DNA of 64,000 bases from JAKVCB01 sp963578605 (lineage in GTDB: Bacteria; Planctomycetota; Planctomycetia; Pirellulales; Lacipirellulaceae), in assembly GCA_963578605.1 (NCBI GenBank), contig CAUZEA010000002.1, positions 1-64,000 on the forward strand, in the 5' to 3' direction. The notes beneath the pieces were generated by a model. That model was not told the origin of the DNA. It saw nothing but the letters and a program-made list of their open reading frames with translations, and searched no databases. Each line of letters begins with the position of its first letter. The stretch's first letter is position 1. The translations under genes were made by a program, and so were the position numbers. Positions 53,421-62,180 of this stretch are shown here, piece after piece.

Positions 53421-53449
53421 ATTAAAAACCACCCGACCTGAACTGTCAA
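53421..53449 (-). promoter_or_regulatory. Sigma70-type promoter of the respiratory array
   Basis: On the minus strand TTGACA (53444-53449) and TTTAAT (53421-53426) are exactly 17 nt apart: perfect -35 and 5/6 -10. It points at the Rieske gene with a predicted 5' UTR of about 260 nt. The rest of the 53157-53982 gap holds the palindrome above and the 13-bp tandem array; no gene seen. Confidence 0.65.
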
Positions 53450-53530
53450 CCGTCGTTTTTCAGATCAACCTTGGTTCAACCGACAGCATCGCGGAAACAC
53501 CATGGTCACTTTGGGGCCGTGGTCACCTTT

Positions 53531-53633
53531 GGGCCACGCAACTGGGCCACGCAACTGGGCCACGCAACTGGGCCACGCAACTGGGCCACGCAACTGGGCC
53601 ACGCAACTGGGCCACGCAACTGGGCCACGCAAC
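53531..53633. repeat. Eight tandem 13-bp units (gggccacgcaact)
   Basis: Units start at 53531, 53544, 53557, 53570, 53583, 53596, 53609 and 53622, identical except that the last is truncated. A further 12-bp duplication (gccgggcttacc) follows directly. Since 13 is not a multiple of three the array is read in all frames and is non-coding. There are no spacers, so it is not a CRISPR. Confidence 0.95.
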
Positions 53634-53982
53634 GCCGGGCTTACCGCCGGGCTTACCTCGCCGCAGCGGCCAGCCGCCCACAGCAGGTTGCCAAAACTGT
53701 GGCATTTTCAAACTGCAAAACCGTACGAGTCGGGCTGCGGTCCTGTCATACAATATCTCCAACCCGCCTACCACCACCTGCTGTTGGCTGTTAGACAGTT
53801 GGGTTGGATCGAAGAGGGGCCTGGGAACCCCGTCATGCGTGGTCAACTGCCGGCCTGAGACAGACATAATTGTTCAGCACCGCTGGGGGCAGAGACTTCC
53901 ACCACCGCACCAAGGAACGTAGAATCACCCCGGATAAGGAAGTTCACAAAAACGTTTTTCATGGATTTTTCGGAGTTCTACC

Positions 53983-55263
53983 ATGAAAGTACTCGTCGTG
54001 GGCAGCGGTGGTCGGGAACACGCCCTGGCCTGGAAGATTGCCCAAAGCAGCCGCGTTGATCGTGTATGGATTGCGCCGGGCAATGGCGGCACCGAGGAGG
54101 AAGGCGAAAACGTCGATATCGCGGCCGATGACATTCCGCGGCTGCTGGAATTCGCCCGCCAAAACGAAATCGATCTCACGGTGGTTGGTCCCGAAGCCCC
54201 GCTGGCGGCAGGCATCGTCGATGCCTTCGGCGAATCGAAGTTACGCGCATTCGGTCCTGGCAAGACCGCTGCCGAGTTGGAAGGCAGCAAAGTCTTCTGC
54301 AAAAACCTGCTTCGCCATGCAGACGTGCCGACCTCCGATTTTCACACGTTTGATGACGCCAACTCGGCCATCATGTTCCTGAAAGAGCGCGAAGACATAC
54401 CGATTGTCGTTAAGGCCGACGGCCTCGCCGCTGGTAAAGGCGTCATCGTGTGTGATAACCGGGAGCAAGCGCTCGAGGCAGTCGAGCGGATTACTGGTGC
54501 CAAGGAATTCGGCGCTGCAGGCAACCAACTGGTGATGGAAGAACGGCTCGAAGGTCACGAAGCTAGTGTGTTAGCAATTACCGATGGTCGTACAATTCTG
54601 ACGCTGCCAGCCTGCCAGGACCACAAACCGGCATACGACGGCGACTTGGGACCGAACACAGGCGGCATGGGGGCCTACTGCCCAACCGCCTTGGTCACGG
54701 ACGACATGCTTGCCAAAATTGAAGAGACGGTCCTGGTTCCGACCGTCCATCAACTCAAACGATCGCGGCGACCGTTCAAGGGTGTGCTCTACGCCGGACT
54801 GATGGTCACCGCCCAGGGAATTCGGGTTTTGGAGTACAACGTTCGCTTTGGCGACCCGGAATGCCAACCCCTGTTAATGCGACTCAAAAGCGACCTGGTC
54901 GACCTGCTGGAAGCAACCATCGATGGTCGCCTTGATGAGCTCGGCCCGCTCCAATGGGATCCGAGACCCGCCGTCTGCGTCGTGATGGCAAGCGAGGGCT
55001 ATCCGGGTAGTTACCCGCGGGGGGTTCCCATTCGCGGGCTGGCGGAGGCGGCGAAAATGAGCGATGTCAAGGTCTTTCATGCTGGTACGGCAACCAGCAA
55101 TGGCAACATTGTAACCAATGGGGGAAGGGTCCTTGGCATCACCGCACTGGGCCGCTCGATTTCGGTTGCGAAGTTGAAGGCGTATTCGGCGGTCAAGGCG
55201 ATCCGTTTCAGCGGTGGCTGGTGCCGCAAGGATATTTCCGACCGGGCACTCAGCTATATGTAG
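53983..55263 (+). CDS. purD: Phosphoribosylamine-glycine ligase (GAR synthetase)
   Basis: 426 residues, full length. Starts MKVLVVGSGGREHALAWK, the family N-terminus. ATP-grasp motifs: KADGLAAGKGVIVCDN, LTLPACQDHKPAYDGDLGPNTGGMGAYCP and EYNVRFGDPECQPLLMRL with metal-binding Glu and Asn. Catalyses the ATP-dependent joining of phosphoribosylamine and glycine in purine synthesis; cytosolic. No other pur genes nearby. Confidence 0.96.
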   Translation: MKVLVVGSGGREHALAWKIAQSSRVDRVWIAPGNGGTEEEGENVDIAADDIPRLLEFARQNEIDLTVVGPEAPLAAGIVDAFGESKLRAFGPGKTAAELEGSKVFCKNLLRHADVPTSDFHTFDDANSAIMFLKEREDIPIVVKADGLAAGKGVIVCDNREQALEAVERITGAKEFGAAGNQLVMEERLEGHEASVLAITDGRTILTLPACQDHKPAYDGDLGPNTGGMGAYCPTALVTDDMLAKIEETVLVPTVHQLKRSRRPFKGVLYAGLMVTAQGIRVLEYNVRFGDPECQPLLMRLKSDLVDLLEATIDGRLDELGPLQWDPRPAVCVVMASEGYPGSYPRGVPIRGLAEAAKMSDVKVFHAGTATSNGNIVTNGGRVLGITALGRSISVAKLKAYSAVKAIRFSGGWCRKDISDRALSYM

Positions 55264-55404
55264 CCCCGCCCAGAAGCCGCCACAGCCCAGAAGCCGCCAA
55301 AGTAAGGGCCCCAGGGACTTCATGCGATCAAGTTTGACCCATCCTGTAATTGTTACGTAAAATAAGAAGGGGAGGTTACCAGGAGAGTGCCAGAGAGGTT
55401 GGAC

Positions 55405-55911
55405 ATGTTCTTCCCCGCCGTAGTTTGCAACGTCTTGCGAAGTGCTATTTGGCTTGCAACCATTGGCTCTGTTCTGCCGCCGTCGCAGGTCTTCGGTTGT
55501 GATTGTGGCAACTGCAGCGTCGAGTTTGTCGACAGCTGCAGCTGGACTTGTTGCGGCAGCCATGAAATGGCTGACCAAGCGACCTACTGCCAGCTGGCCA
55601 CCGAATGCAGAGCCACCGAATGCAGAGACGGAGCCCCGGCATGGCTGGATCAAGCTTCCAACACTTGTTCGATAACCTGTAATTGCTCCGAATGTGAATG
55701 CAGTCGTGGCAAACCGGCTCCCCAAACCACTCCCACCACGTCGAGCCGTTTCCCGGGACGGGATGACCAGACTGATAAGGCGACCGTTGACCAACCGAAT
55801 TTGCCGTCACCGGCCAATCTGCCGCTGGCAGCCTACCTGTCGGAAACCACCGGTAGCCCACTCCCCTCCTCTGCTCCCCTGCGAGTTCTCTACTGTGTTT
55901 GGCTGAACTAA
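55405..55911 (+). CDS. Exported Cys-rich small protein
   Basis: 168 residues from ATG 55405 (AGAGAGG 6 nt upstream). A signal-like segment (LRSAIWLATIGSVLPPSQVFG) precedes a Cys-rich half: CDCGNCSVEFVDSCSWTCC, then TECRATECRDG from a 15-bp tandem repeat at 55597-55626, then CSITCNCSECECSRG. The second half is Cys-poor and Pro/Ser-rich. I do not recognise a family. The Cys-x-Cys clusters resemble metal-binding proteins, and the next gene has a similar style. Confidence 0.65.
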   Translation: MFFPAVVCNVLRSAIWLATIGSVLPPSQVFGCDCGNCSVEFVDSCSWTCCGSHEMADQATYCQLATECRATECRDGAPAWLDQASNTCSITCNCSECECSRGKPAPQTTPTTSSRFPGRDDQTDKATVDQPNLPSPANLPLAAYLSETTGSPLPSSAPLRVLYCVWLN

Positions 55912-56018
55912 AGACGGGGCGACCCGAACAGGCTCCGCCCTGGAAAACGGGTCGCACCATCGTTCGATCTGACGTTCACCTTACCAACCGAGTTTCTCTT
56001 TATCTGGAGAGCAATACG

Positions 56019-56303
56019 ATGTCTTTATTTGTAAAACTTTTTGGCGTGATTGCCGTCGGCGCGATTGGCCTGTACGGGTTCCAGACCTTGGCGAACCAAT
56101 CTTCCACCGCGACGGCAGCTCAATGCTGTTGTGGTGACACCTGCCCGTGTGACGTGTGCGATTGCAGTGGCACGACCTGCACGAATTGCGAGTGCGTGGC
56201 GTGTGACTGTCCCAATTGCGAGTGCGATCACTGCACGCCCGAAGCTTGCTGCAAGCGGCAGGATTGTTGCGACAAGAAGTCGGCCAATGAACTGGCCGGG
56301 TGA
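56019..56303 (+). CDS. Exported metallothionein-like Cys-rich protein
   Basis: 94 residues from ATG 56019 (GGAGA upstream). An N-terminal hydrophobic segment (LFVKLFGVIAVGAIGLYGF) ends near Ala-Asn-Gln, followed by about 50 residues with 19 Cys in CxC, CxxC and CC arrangements (for example CPCDVCDC, CTNCECVACDC, CPNCECDHC). Spacing and density are those of metallothioneins, though these are normally cytosolic. Soft metal binding (zinc, copper, cadmium) at the cell surface or periplasm is the reasonable guess. A strong terminator follows at 56322. Confidence 0.7.
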   Translation: MSLFVKLFGVIAVGAIGLYGFQTLANQSSTATAAQCCCGDTCPCDVCDCSGTTCTNCECVACDCPNCECDHCTPEACCKRQDCCDKKSANELAG

Positions 56304-56321
56304 CGAATGGACTGAACCGAC

Positions 56322-56358
56322 AAGCCCTCCCGGCCCAAACCAAGGTCGGGGGGGCTTT
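56322..56358 (+). terminator. Rho-independent terminator
   Basis: AAGCCCTCCCGGCC (56322-56335) pairs with GGTCGGGGGGGCTT (56344-56357), two G-U pairs, 8-nt loop, followed by T. It closes the Cys-rich gene pair. Confidence 0.75.
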
Positions 56359-56497
56359 CGGGAAATTAGCTGCCCAGAGTCCAACGCATGGCCCTCTCTT
56401 GGCAGTCGGGGGCAACCTCGATTAAAGTCCACGATGGGCGTTTTTTTTAGCCGTCGTTATATCCGTCCCCAAGTCGACCCCACCACTTGCTTGCCGT

Positions 56498-59400
56498 GTG
56501 ACATCTTTCCAATTCATCCGTGCGAGTTTACGCCATCACTGGCGGACCTCTCTGGCCGTGATGTTGGGGGTGTGCGTCGCCACCGCGGTTCTCACCGGGG
56601 CATTGCTGGTGGGCGATTCGGTGCGCGGCAGCCTGCGGAGCCTTACGCTCAATCGCTTGGGGCAGATTGATGCAGTCTTAATCGCACCGCGGATGTTCAG
56701 CAGCCGGTTTTTCACCACGGCAGCCGGCGATTCGGCGGACACCCGCAAATGGGAAGCTGCCGTGCCGACGATCCTCGTGCCAGGAACCCTTGAAACCCAT
56801 CGGGGTCAGGACATCGCTCGTGCCAATCGGATCTCGGTCATCGGAGTCGCCTCGAACGAGCGTTTCTGGAGCCTGGACGGGCGGGCTCCCCCGGTCGAAC
56901 TCCGTGGTCGCTGTATCGCGCTGACCGAGGCAGTCGCCGACGAACTTAGCGTGCAGCCGGGAGACGAGGTCTTGCTACGGCTGGCGCTAACTCTGGACGT
57001 TCCGGGCGACAGTCCGCTCGGCGAAAAACAAGATACCTCCATCTCGCGACGTCTGCGGGTTGCTGGCATCCTCGCCCCGCAAGGTCTTGCCCGCTTCAGC
57101 CTGACTCCCACTCAGCGTCAACCGCGAAACGCTTTCGTTCCGTTAACGGTTCTACAAGACATGCTGGCACAACCCGACCGGGTGAACACCGTGCTTTTAG
57201 CGCTTGGTCAACAGCCACCCGGGGCGGGCGATGGCGTCGGGCTGACGAACCAAACAGGATTCCGTCCCAGCCTGGACGACTACGGACTGCGAGTCGAAGC
57301 ACCAGCGGGCCGTCACTATGTACAAATCAGTTCCGTCAACCTGGTCCTGCCCGACGCGGTGGTGCGATCGGCCGGGCAACTGTTCGGGGAGGGAGCGATC
57401 CAGCCGGTTATTACCTACCTTGCCAACACCATTCGTAGTGGTACCCGTCAAATCCCGTATTCCACAATCACGGGTGTCGACTCGAATGCGTCACTCGGAC
57501 CGCTCTGGGACGAGTTCGGCCAACCGCTCGTACTGGCAAACGACGAGATCGTGTTAAACCGTTGGGCTGCCGAAGATCTGGATGTTGAGCCAGGCGACCC
57601 AATCACGATCACCTTCTACGAGCCCCAGAGCACGCACGGGCAACTCCGGGAACAGCCACCGGTCACGTTCCGCCTGAGGGCGATTGCCGACCTGACCGAT
57701 GCAGTCGGCCAGTCGACCGAGGCGGCTGATCCCCATTTCACACCTGAACTGAAGGGTGTCACCGATCAAGAATCGATAAACGATTGGGATCTTCCCTTTG
57801 AGCTGGTCGAGCCGATTCGGGCACAAGACGAAACCTATTGGGATGATCACACAACGACACCCAAGGCGTTCATATCCCTGGCAACCGCCCGGCGATTGTG
57901 GCAGACCCGGTGGGGAACGATCAGTGCCATACGTTTGCCCGTGGATGGCGGGCAGGAGGCACGTGAAATCGGCGTTGCGCTTCAGCAGGCACTCGATCCC
58001 TCCGAACTGGGCTTCCAGATCGTTCCGGTAAGAAAACAAGGTCTTGCGGCATCGGCGGGAACCACACCGTTCGATGGTCTGTTTTTGGGATTCAGCGGCT
58101 TCCTCATTGCGTCGGCCATCATGCTGATCGTACTCTTGTTCCAACTCGGCATCGAAAATCGGGCGCGTGAAATCGGCACGCTTGCAGCCTGCGGCGTTCC
58201 AAGCCGCACGATCGGTCGACTCCTTGGCTGGGAAGGGCTCATCGTCACGATGGCAGGGGCCACCCTCGGTTCAGGTCTGGCCATCGGGTATGCGTGGCTG
58301 ATGATCACCGGCCTGAAGACGATTTGGCTGGCTGCGATTGCGACCCCCTTTATTGACTTGCACCTCACACTCAAGTCGTTCCTGGTCGGATGGCTTGCCA
58401 GCGTCGCCGCGACCTGGATCACGATCACCTGGTCGCTGCGAAAATTCGTACAACAACCACCACGACGGTTGCTCGCCGGGGGTCCAGGAACAACTTTTCA
58501 TCCTGCCGGCCGGAACAGGTCACCGTGGCGGTGGGCCAAGCTCCTGCTGGTGGCCGGGGCATTGGCGCTTGGTTTTTGGGGCCGTGATTTGTACGGCGAG
58601 GCTCAGGCAGGGACTTTTTTTGCGGCAGGTGCCGCCGTACTGGTCGCATTGTTACTCCACACGCGCGACATCTTACGACGCTCCGGGCCAGGCAGTCACG
58701 CGCAGCGGGGTTGGTCCCTGGCCGGTTTGGCGGTGGCCAATGCAGCCCGGCATCCCGGCCGCAGTACCGTCGTTATCGGGTTGGTTGCGGCCGCCTGTTT
58801 TCTGATCATCTCGATCCGTGCTTTTCGGATTCAGCCCAGCGACGAAGGTACGGGAGGATTTGCACTTTTGGGGTCCAGCGACCAGCCGATCCATTTCGAT
58901 TTCAACTCTGGGGACGGCCGGTGGGAACTTGGATTCTCAGACCCACAAAGCGACCAACTTGATCAATGGAAGATCGAACCCGTGCGGGTCCACGCTGGCG
59001 AGGACGCCAGTTGTCTGAGCCTGTACCGCCCGCGGCAACCGCGTGTGCTGGGCATCCCGGGCTGGACAGCCAACGAGGCGCCCTTTGCCTGGGCAGCTGT
59101 GGGCGAAGGGCTCAGCGATCCCTGGTCAGCCCTGGATGAAGATCTCGGCACCGACCAGCAAGGCAAGGGCATCATCCCCGTGGTGCTTGATATGAATACT
59201 GCGATTTACAGTCTGCACCTCTACGGTGGCGTGGGATCGCGACTTGGGATTAAGGATAGTTTTGGCCAGCCGGTGACGCTCGAAGTGGCCGGGTTGCTCA
59301 AAAACAGCGTGTTGCAGGGAGATGTACTCATGAGCGAGGCAAACTTCCTGCGTATTTTCCCCCAAACCGCCGGATACCAGCTTTTCCTGTTCCGACCGGT

Positions 59401-59911
59401 ACCGTCCGCAGGCTCGCCACCCGGAACGATGGGCGAAATCACGACCCTGTTGGAGTCGACGTTGAGTGATTACGGTCTCGACGTGGTCGACACCCAACAA
59501 CGGCTGGCGGGTTTTCTGGCCATCCAGAACACCTATCTTTCGACCTTTCAGATGCTCGGTGCGTTAGGATTACTATTGGGAACGGCGGGGTTGGCTGTTG
59601 TTGAATTGCGAAGTGTGCTGGAGCGGCGGGGCGAGATGGCACTGATGCGGGCAAGCGGTTTTGGTGTGAATCGGCTGGTATGGCTCGTGTTACTCGAAAA
59701 TCTCCTGCTTTTGGGAGCTGGGCTGGCCATCGGCTCTGTCGCGGCCTTGGTGAGCTTGCTGCCACACGTGGCACCGCAAGGGGCGGGCGTCCCCTGGAGA
59801 ACCATTTGCTGGCTGCTCGGGTTGATTACGGCAGTTGGCGTCGCGGCAGCCTGGCTGGCCACGCGTCGAGCACTGGCTGCCCCCCTGGTACCGGCCCTGC
59901 GCGGTGAGTGA
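56498..59911 (+). CDS. Large ABC transporter permease with FtsX domains
   Basis: 1137 residues from GTG 56498. N-terminal helix WRTSLAVMLGVCVATAVLTGALLVG is followed by a long extracytoplasmic domain to about residue 520; then helices (FLGFSGFLIASAIMLIVLLFQLG, LIVTMAGATLGSGLAIGYAWLMI, FLVGWLASVAATWITITW) with the FtsX phrase ENRAREIGTLAACGVPSRTIGRLLGWEGL, a second extracytoplasmic domain, and a C-terminal FtsX unit (ERRGEMALMRASGFGVNRLVWLVLLENLLLL). Similar to LolC/MacB-type exporters acting on lipids or lipoproteins. No ATPase gene is adjacent, which must be encoded elsewhere. Confidence 0.88.
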   Translation: MTSFQFIRASLRHHWRTSLAVMLGVCVATAVLTGALLVGDSVRGSLRSLTLNRLGQIDAVLIAPRMFSSRFFTTAAGDSADTRKWEAAVPTILVPGTLETHRGQDIARANRISVIGVASNERFWSLDGRAPPVELRGRCIALTEAVADELSVQPGDEVLLRLALTLDVPGDSPLGEKQDTSISRRLRVAGILAPQGLARFSLTPTQRQPRNAFVPLTVLQDMLAQPDRVNTVLLALGQQPPGAGDGVGLTNQTGFRPSLDDYGLRVEAPAGRHYVQISSVNLVLPDAVVRSAGQLFGEGAIQPVITYLANTIRSGTRQIPYSTITGVDSNASLGPLWDEFGQPLVLANDEIVLNRWAAEDLDVEPGDPITITFYEPQSTHGQLREQPPVTFRLRAIADLTDAVGQSTEAADPHFTPELKGVTDQESINDWDLPFELVEPIRAQDETYWDDHTTTPKAFISLATARRLWQTRWGTISAIRLPVDGGQEAREIGVALQQALDPSELGFQIVPVRKQGLAASAGTTPFDGLFLGFSGFLIASAIMLIVLLFQLGIENRAREIGTLAACGVPSRTIGRLLGWEGLIVTMAGATLGSGLAIGYAWLMITGLKTIWLAAIATPFIDLHLTLKSFLVGWLASVAATWITITWSLRKFVQQPPRRLLAGGPGTTFHPAGRNRSPWRWAKLLLVAGALALGFWGRDLYGEAQAGTFFAAGAAVLVALLLHTRDILRRSGPGSHAQRGWSLAGLAVANAARHPGRSTVVIGLVAAACFLIISIRAFRIQPSDEGTGGFALLGSSDQPIHFDFNSGDGRWELGFSDPQSDQLDQWKIEPVRVHAGEDASCLSLYRPRQPRVLGIPGWTANEAPFAWAAVGEGLSDPWSALDEDLGTDQQGKGIIPVVLDMNTAIYSLHLYGGVGSRLGIKDSFGQPVTLEVAGLLKNSVLQGDVLMSEANFLRIFPQTAGYQLFLFRPVPSAGSPPGTMGEITTLLESTLSDYGLDVVDTQQRLAGFLAIQNTYLSTFQMLGALGLLLGTAGLAVVELRSVLERRGEMALMRASGFGVNRLVWLVLLENLLLLGAGLAIGSVAALVSLLPHVAPQGAGVPWRTICWLLGLITAVGVAAAWLATRRALAAPLVPALRGE

Positions 59912-60063
59912 CAAAGCGGATTATGCTTCGCCAAAGTTGGCACACTGCCGATCACCGTCTGTGAGCAATCACCGATCTGCAGAGACAGCCCGCCTGTAGA
60001 ATGGTACAGTATCGGGGCGTTGTTCTAAGCTACGTTCTGCTTCAATTCGATGCCCCGCTCGCC

Positions 60064-61098
60064 ATGCGTAATTTATTATTCATCACTGCCTCGTTCGGTT
60101 TGACGATTCTCTGCTGGGGCATTTATGGCCCGGTCTTGCACTGGGGCCAGGCGGATATGGCAACAACCGCTGGTCAATATGCCCGGCTGCGCCCCTTCGT
60201 TTGTGTGGGCCTGGCCTATTTTTTGATCGGTGTGGTCATCCCGATCGTTTGGCTGGTAACACGGGGCGAAAAAGGCCACTGGACCACCAGTGGAACTCTG
60301 CTGAGCCTGGCCGCCGGCATCCTGGGAGCCATAGGCGCTTTGGGAATCATTTTGGCATTCAATTCTGGGGGCAGACCGGTTTACGTCATGCCCTTGGTTT
60401 TTGGAGGGGCACCTGTCGTAAACGCTTTCCTGACGATTTATCTCGTCCACAAGCTCAAAGAAATTGGGCCTTTGTTCCTGGCAGGCCTGATCATGGTCGC
60501 TCTAGGCGCTGTGATTGTGCTCGTCTTCGCACCGACCACGCAGAGTGCGGAGTGGACAAGCAACCCTGTCAAATGGGCAATCCAACTGGCCTCGATTGCC
60601 CTGGTGATCGTTTGCTGGGGGTCCTACGGCCCCATCCTTCACAAGGGACAAGCAAGCATGCAGCAGAGCCGCCTTCGTCCACTGCTGTGCGTGGGACTGG
60701 CCTACTTTGCGATCGCGGTTGTTGTACCCAACATGCTGTTACCCGTTTGGCCGGAAGAGAGTGAGTATAACTTGGGGGGCTCCTTCTGGAGCCTTGCGGC
60801 TGGCACTGCAGGTGCGGTAGGCGCGCTGGGGGTCATCCTGACTTTTAATCTTGGTGGCAAGCCAATCTACGTCATGCCGCTTATTTTTGGCGGCGCACCG
60901 GTGGTGAATACGATTTTCAGCGCAGCTGCCCGAGGGGACCTGCACCATCTCAAACCGACATTTCTGGCAGGGCTGATACTCGTCATCGCGGGTGCCGCGG
61001 TTGTGCTGGTGTTTGCACCGCGGGGCGGGCCACCCCCCAAGACAGAAACAAAAGCTGAACCTGCGGTGACCCCGCAAGAACCTGCCGCAAATCAGTGA
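60064..61098 (+). CDS. Internally duplicated multi-helix membrane transporter (DMT/EamA-like)
   Basis: 344 residues from ATG 60064 (a longer start at 60001 is possible). Two homologous halves, each with about five helices: WGIYGPVLHWGQADM...RLRPFVCVGLAYFLIG and WGSYGPILHKGQASM...RLRPLLCVGLAYFAIA; GGRPVYVMPLVFGGAPVVNAF and GGKPIYVMPLIFGGAPVVNTI. The topology and GGxPVxVMPLxFGGAPVVN motif fit a drug/metabolite-transporter-like permease; substrate unknown. Hydrophilic Lys/Pro-rich tail. Confidence 0.75.
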   Translation: MRNLLFITASFGLTILCWGIYGPVLHWGQADMATTAGQYARLRPFVCVGLAYFLIGVVIPIVWLVTRGEKGHWTTSGTLLSLAAGILGAIGALGIILAFNSGGRPVYVMPLVFGGAPVVNAFLTIYLVHKLKEIGPLFLAGLIMVALGAVIVLVFAPTTQSAEWTSNPVKWAIQLASIALVIVCWGSYGPILHKGQASMQQSRLRPLLCVGLAYFAIAVVVPNMLLPVWPEESEYNLGGSFWSLAAGTAGAVGALGVILTFNLGGKPIYVMPLIFGGAPVVNTIFSAAARGDLHHLKPTFLAGLILVIAGAAVVLVFAPRGGPPPKTETKAEPAVTPQEPAANQ

Positions 61099-61112
61099 TT
61101 GAGGCTTGCTGA

Positions 61113-61460
61113 ATGTCACCTCTGGAAACCATGCAAAGACTCGACGCCTTGTTGACGCATGTCTGGATGGTACGGACCTTTATCAAGCATTCTGAAGAAG
61201 CCGAGGAAGACGATGAGCTGAAGGAAATTCAGCGTGTTTTGTACGACTACATGCTGGCCCTTGGCACGGCATGGAAGAACCAAGACACCGATGCCTACCT
61301 CCACCAGGCACACAAAAAACTGACCCGACTGGTGCGGGCAACCGAACAGTTCGCCGAAATTCAACCCGAAGTGTCGTCGCACATGAATTACCAAATGGCG
61401 GTCCGCTCGCTCCAAGCGGCCGTGGGCGAAATCGGCGAAATCCTGGGCGAATCACGTTAA
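61113..61460 (+). CDS. Conserved helical hypothetical protein
   Basis: 115 residues, wholly alpha-helical and charged, no signal or membrane segment. Contains LLTHVWMVRTFIKHSEEAEEDDELKEIQ as the first helical hairpin. I recall similar planctomycete proteins but no function. It starts 12 bp after the transporter stop, so probably co-transcribed. Confidence 0.7.
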   Translation: MSPLETMQRLDALLTHVWMVRTFIKHSEEAEEDDELKEIQRVLYDYMLALGTAWKNQDTDAYLHQAHKKLTRLVRATEQFAEIQPEVSSHMNYQMAVRSLQAAVGEIGEILGESR

Positions 61461-61493
61461 TCGTTCGCCGGCAGCCTTGGTCGTCACGATTGC

Positions 61494-62180
61494 TCATGTC
61501 CTCCGCAGGGGCCCGAACCACTCAATCTGTTTGCGAGGACAAAAGACAAATCCCCGTCGTTGACAATCAGGTTCTAGCCATGTGGTGCGTTCCTGGAGTT
61601 CTCCTGGTTCGACACCCTGCGGCATCATGAGGATCCGCGCGGGATCGAGCGTTGGAAACTCGCGCAGGAGTTGCTCGATTTCTTCCAAATCCGCCGGTCT
61701 GTCGACGACAAACTTGAGTTGATAATCGAATTCATCGATCAGTCGTCGTAAAACCTCCAGCTCGATTCGCTCTCGTTGGTGCCGCCGGCTCCAGTAGGGA
61801 TGCTCCGACAGGGAGGGAGCCGAACTCTGCAGTTTTGGGCTGATCGACATCATGTCGCAAACGACGGGCAGATAGAGGGTACCGGATGTCTCGATCGTAA
61901 TGTGGTAGCCTGCGGAACGGAACCATTTGCTGAGCGGAATCAATTCGGCGAATAACATCGGTTCACCACCGGTGAGCACGACGTGGCGGCAGTCCCATTC
62001 CTGGACCTGGGCGATAATTTCGTCAACGGCCATGTCGCTGCCTTCGGGGTGCCACGATGTATAGGGCGTATCGCAGAACCAGCAGCGGAGGTTACAGCCA
62101 CTTGCCCGGACAAAAACGCTGGGCGTACCGGTGAGCAACCCCTCACCCTGGACCGACCGGTAGATTTCTGAAATTTTCAT
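61494..62180 (-). CDS. queE: 7-carboxy-7-deazaguanine synthase
   Basis: 228 residues. Radical SAM enzyme of queuosine/preQ0 biosynthesis, converting 6-carboxytetrahydropterin to CDG. Motifs: ISEIYRSVQGEGLLTGTPSVFVRASGCNLRCWFCDTPYTSW (cluster Cys in CNLRCWFC, residues about 28-35) and LTGGEPML for SAM binding. The start ATG overlaps the queC stop (ATGA). Confidence 0.95.
   Translation of the reverse strand: MKISEIYRSVQGEGLLTGTPSVFVRASGCNLRCWFCDTPYTSWHPEGSDMAVDEIIAQVQEWDCRHVVLTGGEPMLFAELIPLSKWFRSAGYHITIETSGTLYLPVVCDMMSISPKLQSSAPSLSEHPYWSRRHQRERIELEVLRRLIDEFDYQLKFVVDRPADLEEIEQLLREFPTLDPARILMMPQGVEPGELQERTTWLEPDCQRRGFVFCPRKQIEWFGPLRRT

Noticed and set aside
53531..53633. Possible CRISPR array
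   Set aside because: Units abut without spacers, and no cas genes are in the window.
53502..53867. Open frames through the 13-bp tandem array on both strands
   Set aside because: Repeat period is not a codon multiple, so all frames are open by chance; products are simple repeats such as GHATGPRNWATQL.
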